Source of the DNA: Gaeumannomyces sp. JS-464
Taxonomy: Eukaryota > Ascomycota > Sordariomycetes > Magnaporthales > Magnaporthaceae
Direction of reading: 5' to 3'
NCBI GenBank assembly: GCA_002197995.1
Contig: NGZR01000002.1
Span: forward strand, 9,176,001 to 9,240,000
Length of the DNA stretch: 64,000 bases
Made by a program: the position numbers and the translations under genes. The notes beneath the pieces are model-generated. The model ran no database searches, had not been told where the DNA came from, and saw nothing but the letters and a program-made list of their open reading frames with translations. Within the stretch, counting starts at the first letter, position 1; each line of letters starts with the position of its first letter. Below, piece by piece: positions 44,517 through 54,578 of this stretch.

Positions 44517-46257
44517 ATGGCCTCCAACAAACAGGCCGCCCACGGTGCGCAGGCCGTGGTGGGCTCTGCTACCGAGCTGATCGGCAACACACCCCTTGTG
44601 CGGCTTAACAAGATCCCACAGTCGCTAGGCATCAAGGCCCAGGTCTTTGCCAAGGTCGAGCTCTTCAATGCCGGCGGCAGCGTCAAGGACCGGATAGCAC
44701 TGCGCATGATTGAGGAGGCCGAGAAGGAGGGCAGGATCAAGCCTGGAGACACCCTGATCGAGCCCACGAGCGGAAACACGTTGGTCTCCCTGCCCCGAGC
44801 GAGCTATAAGACAACAAGACGAAGCCGCCTGTCGCCCTTTGAACGGACTGCGCGACATTGTTTAGGCCTGGAGCTGACACGAGACTGGGAACTATCTAGC
44901 GGCATTGGCCTGGCGCTAGTGGGCGCCGTCAAGGGCTACAAGACCATCATCACGCTCCCGGAGAAGATGTCGGCCGAGAAGGTATCGGTTCTCAAGGCCC
45001 TGGGCGCCACCATCATCCGCACACACGACCCAGGCGGCCTGGGACGCGCCCGAGTCGCACATCGGCGTCGCCCGCCGGCTGCAGAAGGAGATCCCCAACT
45101 CGCACATCCTCGACCAGTACACGAACCCCAACAACCCTCTCGCCCACGAGCTCGGCACCGCAGAGGAGATCTGGGCCCAGACCGGCGGTCGAGTGACCGC
45201 CGTGGTCGCCGGCGCCGGAACCGGAGGAACCATCACGGGCCTGGCCAAGGGCATGCGCAAGCACTCCAGCACCGTCAAGATCGTGGCGGCCGACCCCGTC
45301 GGCAGCATCCTGGCCCTGCCCGAAAGCCTCAACGAGGAGGGCGCCAACAAGCCGTACAAGGTCGAGGGCATCGGCTACGACTTCGTCCCCGAGGTGCTGG
45401 ACCGCGAGATCGTCGACAAGTGGTACAAGACCGAGGACCGCGAGTCCTTCATGTACGCGCGCCGCCTCATCGCCGAGGAGGGCCTGCTGGTCGGCGGCTC
45501 GTCCGGCTCCGCCATGGCCGCCATGGTGCGGGCCTGCAGGGACCTGGACCTCGGCCCCGACGACGTCGTGGTGGTCGTCCTGCCGGACAGCATCCGCAGC
45601 TACCTGTCCAAGTTCGCCGACGACGACTGGCTGGCCGCCAACGACCTCCTGCCGCCCACGCCCCCGGACAGCAACGGCACCCCGGAGAGCGCCAAGCCGT
45701 CGCCGGCCGAGGCCCAGGCCGCCGCCCGCAACCGCCGGCCGAGCAACCCGTACAGCTCCGCGACGGTGCGCGCGCTGCGGCTCAAGCCCGTCACCTCGGT
45801 CCTGGCCGACAGCCCGTGCGCGGACGCGATCGAGACGATGCGCGACAAGGGCTTCGACCAGCTGCCCGTGCTGTCGCCCGCGGGCGGCAACCGCCTCGTC
45901 GGCATCGTGACGCTGGGCAACATGCTCAGCTACGTGTCGCGCGGCCGGGTGCGCACCGACAGCCCCGTCAGCGACGTCATGTTCGACTTTGGCCGCCTCG
46001 ACGAGGTCGTCACGGACCCGCGCGACTCGGCCGCCGCGCCCGCTGACCGCAAGGGTGGGCGCCGCAGGTTCGTCGAGATCACCATGGACACGCCGCTCGA
46101 CGTGCTCAGCAAGTTCCTCGAGTGGAACAGCGCCGCCGTCGTGACGGAGCCGGCCGCCGGCGAGGGCGACAAGGGCCGCCGCGGCCTGGCCAAGCCGCTC
46201 GCCGTCGTCACAAAGGTCGACCTGCTGACCTTCATGATGAAGGGGCTCAAGGCCTAG
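44517..46257 (+). CDS. CYS4: Cystathionine beta-synthase
   Basis: PLP enzyme that condenses serine and homocysteine to cystathionine, the first step of transsulfuration. Exon 1 is 44517-44779 and exon 2 44900-46257. The intron (GTTGGT donor, ATCTAG acceptor) restores [18 protein letters not shown]. The fold-type II catalytic domain shows [31 protein letters not shown] (Lys binds PLP), [35 protein letters not shown] and [16 protein letters not shown] (phosphate loop). Then come [14 protein letters not shown] and [15 protein letters not shown] linker with [13 protein letters not shown] leads to a C-terminal CBS (Bateman) region with two motifs, [17 protein letters not shown] and [17 protein letters not shown]. 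The frame slips by one base near 45022 (ATIIRT to [18 protein letters not shown]), most likely a missing C. Length of about 540 residues is normal. No heme-binding N-terminal extension is present, as expected in fungi. Confidence 0.93.
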
Positions 46258-46857
46258 GAGGATCTTGACTCCCGACTGAGGCACGCAAAGTGGGAAACCT
46301 CGGACCAGACGAGATGGAACTACGAGACCTACAAATCCGAGCTTTTTTGGGGGCTGTCGTGCAGGCTTGCGAGTATCTAACGAGAGGGGGGCGTGGCGAG
46401 CGCCTCCCAGCACAAACACGAGGAGGGATGGAAAGGCGGCGTGACTGCTTCAAACTCTTTTTTTTTTTTTTTTTAATTTTATTCTTTCACACGGAGCATA
46501 TACACGGGATGCACACATTGTCAACACCTGTTCCATTCCAGGGAGGAATCATAGATGGCGCAGAAAGGCGACGGTTGGTATTTCATAGATATTAGATACA
46601 GAGGTTCTCCGTTGGTAGACTCAACGTCTACGGCTCCCCACGGCAATGGGGAGCAGTCAACAAACGCCGGAAATAGACAAGGACGCCTGCCCTAGTCGTA
46701 CAATAGGGCGAGTTGCTTTCGAAAATCTCGATGCGGTTTTTTTCCACTTCAACGTGACCTCAAGTCACACACACACACGTGTCAAATAGGCGCTATACAG
46801 ACTGCCGGCTTCGTCAAATGCGCCGCAAGACACAGGCAAATTTCTGCGTAAACAGCT
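46258..46857. other. Convergent intergenic region
   Basis: Between the 3' ends of CYS4 and SRP102. A T16 run at 46459-46474 and a CA repeat at 46767-46781 are the only features seen. Confidence 0.6.
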
Positions 46858-47764
46858 TCAAAGCTGGTCCGCGATCCAGTCCCACCACTTGTCGACGCCG
46901 GGGCCCTCGCCCTCGACGTTGCCGCCCACGACGTCCACCTCGATGTCGAACTCGCGCATCTGCGCAAAGGTGAACTTTTCGCTGCCGTACTGCCCCAGCC
47001 AGTCGTCGCCGTCCTCCTTGCCCGCGGCGGCGTCGACGTCGTCGGCGCCCACGCCCGAGTCCAGCAAGCCCCTGCTGCGGGTGCTGCGGATGCGACCCAG
47101 CTCCGCCTCAAGGTTGCTCTTGACCAGGGCGGCCGGCAGGGCCGTGAACAGGTCCATCTTGTTGGCGGCGATCAGGACGGGGACGGCGTCGGGGGCGCGG
47201 CTCGACTTGCCCGAGCCGGCGCGCTTCTGCAGCATGACGAGGACGTCGTACAGGAACGCGGCGGCGTCGGCCAGGCACTCGGGCTCCGAGACCATGGCGG
47301 CGTCGACGACGAAGACGATGGCCTTGACGCGGTCCTGCGTCGCCGCCGCCACCCCCGCCGCAGCGCCGCGGCGCGCAGCTTGCCGTGGCCGGGGGTGTCC
47401 TGCAGCAGGAACTTGGTGTGCTCGACGCCCAGCGCGTCGAGGTCGTCGCGGAAGCTGTTGTTCTTCTTGCCGCCGCCGCCGCCGCCGCTCCCGATGGAGA
47501 GCTCGACGCTGTGCGGGCGCTGCGTGACGTGGGTCGGGACGTGGCCGCCACGGCGCTCGAGGTGGCCCAGCAGCGCCGTCTTGCCGGCGCCCGACGGGCC
47601 CGCGAGCAGGACTGAGGGCAGGGCGACGTACTGGGTCGAGCCGCTGAGGGCGAAGTGCAGGATGAAGGGGAAGATGACGACGAAGGCGATGCCGAGGCAC
47701 AGCACCAGGGGCGAGGGTGCGAGCAGCTGCTCCAGAAAGGAGCGGAGGGGTCGGGCATGCTCAT
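46858..47764 (-). CDS. SRP102: Signal recognition particle receptor subunit beta
   Basis: ER-membrane GTPase that anchors SRP receptor alpha and takes part in cotranslational targeting. The start is MSMPDPSAP (47764) or the next ATG at 47758. A single transmembrane helix follows (LVLCLGIAFVVIFPFILHFA). The GTPase domain has a P-loop LLAGPSGAGKTALLGHLERR, TQRPHSVELSIGSG, a G3 motif LLQDTPGHGKLRA and AIVFVVDAAMVSEPECL. G4 is ANKMDLFTALPA, and the C-terminal VDKWWDWIADQL is typical of the family. The frame changes near 47738 (PDPSAPF to LEQLLAPSPLVL) and near 47370 (GKLRAAAL to VAAATQDRVKAIVF) in GC-rich runs, with family sequence resuming at once; I infer assembly indels. Overall size of about 300 residues fits the family. 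Confidence 0.87.
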
Positions 47765-48640
47765 CGTGGCGGTCGGTTGGGGCGGAGGAGCTTTTGGTTG
47801 GGCGGCAGGCCGGTGGCGAAAGTTATCGCAAGTCAACGGAGCAGGATGGCTGCGCTTCGAGGGATGCGCTGCGGCGTGCAGCCCATGAAGCGCTCGTGGT
47901 GGAAGGCCGACAGCGACTCTGCTCGACGGCCAGCCCTCGACTTTGTGTCCGGCCGGTAGCGGTCTGGGTTCTCGTGGGCGTTTTGTAAGCGGCAGAGTCC
48001 AGCTACCGAGCGATCCGACGACTTGCTCATCTGTCTGTGCTGGCAGTTGCCAGCTCCAGCTCCACTGCTGGTCGAGTCTCCATCGTGCGGCCCCACTTAT
48101 TGCCTGATGGACGCAGGCGGTTTTGGCCCAATAGAAACCGCTGGTCCCGGCCTTGTCTAGGGGCCCAGGCTCCATTTCAGCACCCCCGTCGGTCCGCGTC
48201 AGCCTTGTCCCAGCGAACCCAGCCAGCTGCGCGTTCGTCAGCGCTGGAGGCGGCATGTGGGAATCAAATTAGATTTCCCCTTCCAGCTTGGCTCGACCTA
48301 GCCTCGACCCTGGAAATCAGCCCCTCTGTCTCGAGGTTTTTTTTTTTCTTCGTATTTTTTGTCCTCTTCTTTCTCCCTCGTCCGACAATTCATTATCTGT
48401 CTGGCTGTTCGAGACCAACCCCTAGAGTCACTCTTTGGTAACCTCGACCGATCTCTACCTGTCGGCGGTCAACGAGTGAGACGACATAGAAACACCCAAA
48501 ACACTCGAGACTTTCCGACCCCGGCTGTTCCCGAGATTTGCCCACGTCAGCGAGAACCAGAGCCCCGGGGCCAGGAGAAAGACGCGGCGGCAAGCCACCG
48601 GGACGAATTGGGTTGGCTGGGCCGAGATCGGCTAGCGACA
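47765..48640. promoter_or_regulatory. Divergent promoter region between SRP102 and AKR1
   Basis: The two secretory-pathway genes are transcribed away from each other from this segment of about 0.9 kb. A T-rich block at 48340-48370 precedes AKR1. No discrete operator sites can be assigned. Confidence 0.45.
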
Positions 48641-51150
48641 ATGGCGCATAACGGGCCAGGAAGCTCGGCGCCGGCGCAGCCCACGGTCAAGGCTGCGCCG
48701 GCGGCGCCCAAGCTGAACAACGAGATGGAGATGGGCACGCTGGCGAGCGACAAGCCGGCCGAGAACGACATCATGCAGGTGGCGCGCGTGGGCGACGTCG
48801 TGGCCATGGAGAAGCTGTTCGAGACGGGCGACTACGACGCGACGTACTGCGACGACGAGGGCATCACGCCGCTGCACTGGGCGGCCATCAACAACCAGTA
48901 CGCCATGTGCAAGTTCCTCATCGACAAGGGCGCGCCCATCAACAAGAAGGGCGGCGACTCGATAGCCACGCCGCTGCAGTGGGCCGCCCAGCGCTGCCAC
49001 TACTACACCGTCCACCTGCTGCTGCAGCACGGCGCAGACCCGCTCGCTACCGACGCGCAGGGCTACAACACGCTGCACATCAGCACCTTCAACGGCAACG
49101 TGCTGCTGCTTGTCCTGCTGCTGCACTCGGGCATCCCCGTCGACGTCGCCGACGCCTTCGGCCACACCGGCCTCATGTGGTCCGCCTACAAGGGCTTCCC
49201 CCCTGCGTCGACCTGTTCCTGCGCTGGGGCGCCTCGGTCCACGCCGTCGACGAGCAGGGCTTCACCGCCCTGCACTGGGCCCTGGTCAAGGGCTCGCCCG
49301 GCTGCGTCCAGAAGATGGTCGAGTACGGCGCCGACCGCTTCGCCAAGACCAACACTGGCAAGACCCCCGCCATCACCGCTCAGGAGCTCAACACCATCGC
49401 CGCCTGGAACCGCGCCCTGCGCGAGTGCGGCTACGACGAGGACGGCAACGCCGTCCAGCCCACCTGGCCCGGCGCCTCGTACCTGCTCAAGGACCGACGC
49501 GGCTTCGTCGGCAAGTTCTTGTTCCTGTGGCCCTTTGTGCTAGTCTGGGGCCTCCTCCACATCCTCGCCGCCTTCCCTATATACCTGGGGATCCCCCTGA
49601 TGCTGCTCGCCGGCTTCAGTCTGCAGTGGGTCGCCCAGAATGTGCTGCAGTATGCGCCCTCGGACATGAGGTCGCTTCAAAGAACGGTATGTGGCCTCGG
49701 CCGTGTTAGGCTGGCATACGTGTCGACGTCAACTTGCCCGGATCACCGCTAATTCAGTCCCATGATTCTCGCCCCCACAGCCCTGGCTGGCCGGTATCTT
49801 TGCCGCCTCCGTCTTCTGGGTCGGAATGAACTGGCTCTTTACAGTTATGCCGGCCACCACGCTCTACGCAGAGGCCGACGCGACCCACTACCTGCTGAAC
49901 ATGATCTTTGCCGTCTTCATCGGGCTCGTTGCATACTTTTATGGGACTTGTATGCTGTTTGACCCGGGCTTCGTGCCCAAGATGAACGGCAGGGCTGAGC
50001 AGAAGGCCGTGATCGACGAGTTGATCAGCCTTTGGAAGTTCGACGAGGCCAACTTCTGCGTCCCCTGCATGATCCGCACGCCGCTGCGAAGTAAGCACTG
50101 CAAGAGGTGCAATCGTTGCGTAGCAAAGCATGATCAGTGAGTTCACGCCCGAGTCCTCGCTGCACACTTCAATTTGTGCATGCTAACAAGACTTTTTCTC
50201 CTCGCAGCCACTGCCCGTGGGTTAACAACTGCGTGGGCAGCAACAATCACCGCCAGTTCTTCCTGTACATCATCACCCTGTCAATCAGCATTCTGACCTA
50301 TGATTGGATCCTATACTACTGTAGGCGCATTCCCTCTCTCCAGGCGGGGCCTCCTAACTTCCGACAGCACCGATGGCTAACCTTCTCCTTCCATGCAGAC
50401 CTCTCGAACATCTCCAAAAATGCCTCGGAGGAGTGCAACATCCTTGCCCCTTCGATCTGCAAGATCATCAACGCCGACGGCTACTCGCTTCTGGCCGGTG
50501 TCTGGGCCTCGCTGCAGCTTGTGTGGGTCTCGATGCTCATGTTTGTCCAGTTCATCCAAGTTGCACGCGCCATGACGACATACGAGAACATGTTCGGCAT
50601 CGACAGCCGCATCGGCGCCGCCGCTCTCAACTCGGCCTTCACCTCCACTGGCACCCCGCTGAACCCAGATTCGGCGGGTGGTGCCGGCGGAGCAGTCCCG
50701 CCCAGCGGCTCCATGGGCCAGCCGGAGGAGGCCGCGGGGGGTCACGGCCACGGCCACGGCCACGGCCACGGCCACGGCCACGGCCACGGTCACAAGCACA
50801 AGCACGGCGGCGGCTTCTTCAAGCAGTGGGCGCGCCTCCTGGGCGTCGACGCCTTTATCGAGACGGCCACGGGCCGCGGCGCCGCGGCGGGCGGCAACAA
50901 CCGGCGCAAGCGCAAGCGGAACCCGTACTCTCACGGCTGCGTCGCCAACTGCCGCGACTTCTGGTGCGACCCGGCCCCGGTCTTTGGCCGCCGCGAGACG
51001 GGCGTGGGGATGCTGGGCGGCGAGGCGGTCAACTGGACCGAGGTCTACGAGAGCCCCGCCGGCATGGGCATCGGCGGCGGCGCCGCGAGGAGGAGCGGCG
51101 CGTCGCGCAGGGGAGGGTACGAGGCCGTGGCGGCGGACGAGGTGGTATGA
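48641..51150 (+). CDS. AKR1: Ankyrin-repeat DHHC palmitoyltransferase (AKR1 type)
   Basis: Golgi/endosomal S-acyltransferase. Exons are 48641-49686, 49781-50136, 50208-50320 and 50399-51150. About 755 residues. Six ankyrin-like units occupy about residues 45-270 ([80 protein letters not shown]). Two pairs of membrane helices flank the Cys-rich domain [37 protein letters not shown], so the DHHC catalytic tetrad is formed exactly across the third exon junction. The [10 protein letters not shown] motif follows. The C-terminal region after about residue 580 contains a (GlyHis)n run (50740-50806) and a short conserved block [20 protein letters not shown]. Exon 1 is one base short of a whole number of codons, with the slip at a C run near 49200 (SAYKGFPP to [12 protein letters not shown]). 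This is consistent with one missing base. Confidence 0.93.
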
Positions 51151-51580
51151 GCAACGGGCGAACCGGAGCGGCTTGTGGCTTTTGGGTTGTTGATGTTTTC
51201 TCTCGGCGCATCGGGCCTACGTTTCTGTTCCGACCTTGTGACGCTGTTATGATCTTCGGGAGGACCTCCCTTGGTGCCGGGAGGGCTTCGGACAAATTCT
51301 CCTGTTTTTACGTATAAACCCATCATAGAGACGTGTCATGTCGGAGTTGGTTGGATGGCCCTGCTGGAGAAAGGGGTTGGCGCGGTACATGTATGTCTTG
51401 CCTTGAGCCTTGTTCTTCGTACATATCCTTCTAATTCTCGCTGTTTCTCTCCCGCGATGCCGCCATCCCGCCATCTCCTGGGCCTCGGTCACTGCTCTCG
51501 GGCCCCTGGGTGGCAGGGGCTGTCGGTGCGGCAATGACCTCCCTCTCGTGGCATACCAAATCCAGACTCCATGACAGTTT

Positions 51581-51614
<34 letters not shown>

Positions 51615-52099
51615 AGCATCCCCAACACCAACCATCATCAGCTGCAACACTTTAGACGTTGTTGGACCCTTTGTTCCGTAGACCCTCGTCTCCACAGCCC
51701 CCGCGTATTTTATCGAGACATGGGTAGGCACGCAGAAAATGGCGAGCTGGACGGGTAGATTATGCAGCCCTCGGTCGGGGCCTCGTGAGACTGCTGCGAC
51801 GAGGCATCCCATTCAACTGAAGCTCGTGCCTACGACGGGTGTCTATGCCGATCGGGAACCACATGTCGACGAGGAAACGGAAAAGGAACAGGAAAAAAAC
51901 AGGAAAAGGAAACAGGAAGGTCGTGGTATCCGCAACCCTCGCGGCCGAGAAGGAAGGTGAGCACGGCGAGGGTGACAAGCACGAGGTTCTATCGTCTGGT
52001 GCCTACACTTAAGTCATATCGGATCCCTCCCGTTGATGTTTTGACCACGAACAATGCCGCAGGAAAAAGTCACCCGGGCACACCAACCGAGCCAGAAAG
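51151..52099. other. Intergenic region with poly-T tract
   Basis: 3' UTR of AKR1, then a T run of about 28 at 51584-51612 and a purine-rich GGAAACAGG-type stretch at 51871-51930 related to the minisatellite at 36.5 kb. No gene is supported. Confidence 0.55.
51584..51612. repeat. poly-T tract
   Basis: About 28 uninterrupted T in non-coding sequence downstream of AKR1. Confidence 0.9.
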
Positions 52100-52321
52100 C
52101 CAACAATTTACACACCCACCACGAGGCCAGAAAGCCCCAAGCCGTTGACAAAGCGAGCCGGCGACAAGCCGAGATAGGACCTAGCAAACACCCAGCCAAA
52201 CATGTAGTGAATGCTCTCTGTAATGAACTTGGTCTCGGTGGTGGGCTTAATCCCGACCAGGCCCGAAAATTCAGCCGAGGGACTGAGCAATCTTGCCTGC
52301 GACGAGGCACCCGATAACAAT

Positions 52322-52373
52322 CATGGCGAAACATCCCCCATTCCGCCACTGCACGGGAACGAAAAAGTTAGCT
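52322..52373 (-). repeat. Branch-point/acceptor cassette, copy A
   Basis: Minus strand: GCTAAC, pyrimidine-rich spacer, GTGCAG, TGGCGGAATG, then GGGGGATGTTTCGCCATG. It follows a GTATGT donor about 55 bp upstream, so it completes an intron-like unit. Confidence 0.75.
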
Positions 52374-52504
52374 ACCAGGTTCGATCAGGTAAAAAAGGGA
52401 AGATAGGGATGGAAAGGAGACGGGCGACATACATCGAGTATCCCAGCACGAGCCCGCCCAGCGGGGATTGTGCCCGCGGCGCCGGCCAGCTTGGTTTTGA
52501 CGTG

Positions 52505-52564
52505 CATGGCGAAACATCCCCCTTCCTCCCCATTCAGCCACTGCACCCGAAAGAAAAAGTTAGC
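52505..52564 (-). repeat. Branch-point/acceptor cassette, copy B
   Basis: Same layout: GCTAAC, TTTTTCTTTC, GGTGCAG, TGGCTGAATG, 8 extra bases, then GGGGGATGTTTCGCCATG. It directly abuts transporter-like sequence ending YQASTNFHWQR, with no obvious donor close by. Confidence 0.75.
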
Positions 52565-52896
52565 CGCTGCCAGTGGAAGTTGGTGGATGCCTGGTACACG
52601 GGCATACCACGCTCATCCCGCCAACAGCGATGCCCTCAAGGAACTTTCCAGACATCAGCTGCGGCCAGTGGTGGGAAGTCGAGGCCTGGACGGCGACGCC
52701 GAGGCACGCGAACTAGGCGATTCCAGACATGACGCGGATCACGCCGAAGCGTTTGGCGAGGCGGCCTGTGGCAAGACAGCCAAGAAGACATCCGACGGGG
52801 AACGCCGAGACGTCTGGCATGTTAGTGACGATGGAGGGTGAAGACAATGCCCGAGTGGCAATGGAGAGAATTGAAACGGGGGAAATACAAACCTGT

Positions 52897-52954
52897 CATG
52901 GCGAAACATCCCCCCGGGCCTTTTCACGCCACTGCATGGAACGAAAATGTTAGC
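52897..52954 (-). repeat. Branch-point/acceptor cassette, copy C
   Basis: Same layout: GCTAAC, ATTTTCGTTC, CATGCAG, TGGCGTGAAAAGG, then GGGGGATGTTTCGCCATG and ACAG. It completes the intron that begins with GTACGT at 53028. Confidence 0.75.
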
Positions 52955-53104
52955 TAAACGATCCGATGGGATACGAAAGGGGAAAGGGGAAAGGGGAAAG
53001 GGGAAAAGAAGAGGGTGGGAAACGTACATGGAGAAACCCAAGAGCAAGCCACCCAACGCAGGAATCGCTGCGGCCGCCTGGGCCAACGCGGTCGCGCGAG
53101 CCAT

Positions 53105-54034
53105 GGCTGATGGGAGATGGCTGAATGGATCAAGAAGTCGACGACGAAGCGGAGATGGCGGCGACGAGGCGATGACTATAGGAAGAATAGACGGTGCGTC
53201 CGAAACCGCCGCGTTGGTGATGCCAGACAAGATGCTGAAGTCGATGGGGACGTTGGAGCTGTGTGAATGTTGTGTCGGTGGGAGAAGAGCACAGGCTGGG
53301 CGGGACGACTGGAGGCCCAAGGGCAGGTTGCTGTAGTAAACAGCGCCCAGGTTGAGGCGGAGGTTCGAACTAGGCGCTCCTTCCCGTTGTGCTAGGTTCA
53401 GGATTCGACCGACGACGGGCACCCGGCGCCGGGCTGACTTCCAAGGAGGCAGGTACGTATTGGCTCAATTTGGGCAATGCAACCCCAGTGGCGACTGCCT
53501 GCAGTGCTGCTAACTGGGCAGGCAGGCACCTCTACTTCCTGCCCCAGGCCGCAGGCCCGAGCTACAGCCAGTTCGACCGTCAACCTCCAGCAGCCTTCCG
53601 TTTGCCACGACCTCCATTGTATCCGTTTCTGTTCCTGTATCCCTTTTTATTCCTGTATCCGCCTCGCATTTCAACGGTGCTAAGGCGTAGGCAGATATGC
53701 CAAAGCACAAAGCTTTTGGTCGACCTTTATGGGATGCGCGGTGACGTCATGGCGGCAGTTGGCGTTGGGATCGGCAGAAGGCAGGAGCGGACAGCAAGTA
53801 ATTCTAGTGCAGCGTTGGCACACGGCAGGAGACACGACCGGGCTTGTCTTGGACAGAGGCAATCCCCGGAAGGTGAAAGCGTGGGCTGCGGGAACAATAG
53901 GCACCTAGGTAGGGCCTAGGTAGGTACTACCCACCAACCAGAGAGCAATGGGCCAATCGAGAGTCCGCAAAGGGAGCCGGCGGCGAGGCAGGAGCAAACG
54001 AGGTAGAAGAAGCAGAAGAAGTACCATACTGGTG

Positions 54035-54068
<34 letters not shown>

Positions 54069-54578
54069 TTTTTTTTTTTTTAAAAAAAAAAAAATCGGTC
54101 TTTGGGTTTCCATCCATTCCCTCAGGGCCACAGTGATTATATTTTCCTGGCTTTGATCTGCGCCGGTGCCCTCTTTGGCCGCGTCCCGCTACGCTCCTGG
54201 AGGCGCCCTGGAGCTTTTGCTTTTCTTTTTTTTTTTCCTTTTTCCTGTCCTGTCTCCCTTCCTTTCTCCCCCTTCACACAGTCCAGCAGTTCGCATTTCA
54301 AGCCATGGACTGTAATCAACAGGTATTAGATACTTGCTGGGTGACTAGATCGAACCCTTCCACAAGCAAGCCAAAAGCGACGTCCGTCGTAATGATCGAA
54401 GATCTGCCGTGACAGCAGACAGGATGGCCCCCAGACCTGTGAGAATGCGGAAAGGCACCGATAAACATTCTAGAAATTGCCGAAACATCTCCGTATCATA
54501 ATGGTCTTTTACAGGATAGCACCAAAAGACCGCGCGTCGTGCCACGCTCGTGCTGGCAGTCTAGCAATGAAGAGGCCC
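53105..54578. other. Intergenic region
   Basis: No gene is supported. It contains a CCTAGGTAGG motif cluster at 53904-53928 and the C/T/A homopolymer block listed separately. A CTTTTTCCTG-rich stretch lies at 54220-54260. Confidence 0.5.
54037..54093. repeat. Consecutive poly-C, poly-T and poly-A runs
   Basis: About 31 C, then about 12 T, then about 13 A with no interruption; the T and A runs form a perfect inverted repeat. This is highly unusual in genomic DNA and may be an assembly or library artefact. Confidence 0.9.

Larger units (their letters stand above)
52100..53104 (-). pseudogene. Degraded MFS sugar-transporter-like gene with duplicated first exon
   Basis: Minus strand. ATG at 53104 opens MARATALAQAAAAIPALGGL, then LLGFS and a GTACGT donor. 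After an intron-like gap comes a recognisable MFS fragment: LLGCLATGRLAKRFGVIRVM, a TAG stop, FACLGVAVQ, then MSGKFLEGIAVGGMSVV and, one frame on, VYQAST. This is the TM2-TM4 region of a sugar/hexose transporter (GRLADRFGRR and GxGVGxxSxxxPxYQ-like motifs). A second first-exon-like segment follows at about 52415-52500 (KLAGAAGTIPA, frame slip, GGLVLGYS and a GTATGT donor). This shows that the 5' part is present twice. The remaining ten or so helices of a transporter are missing. An open frame at 52108-52320 (SGLVGIKPTTETKF...) has no clear family. Stops, frame slips and the missing 3' end mark a pseudogene. Confidence 0.5.

Noticed and set aside
45013..46419. Minus-strand ORF of 468 codons opposite CYS4
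   Set aside because: Antisense shadow; composition (Gly/Asp/Val/His) is that of a reversed GC-rich gene and the plus strand encodes the enzyme.
52108..52320. Amidase fragment suggested by GLVGIKPTTET
   Set aside because: Only the short GxVGIKPT motif matches; the rest is unlike amidases and it lies inside the transporter wreck.
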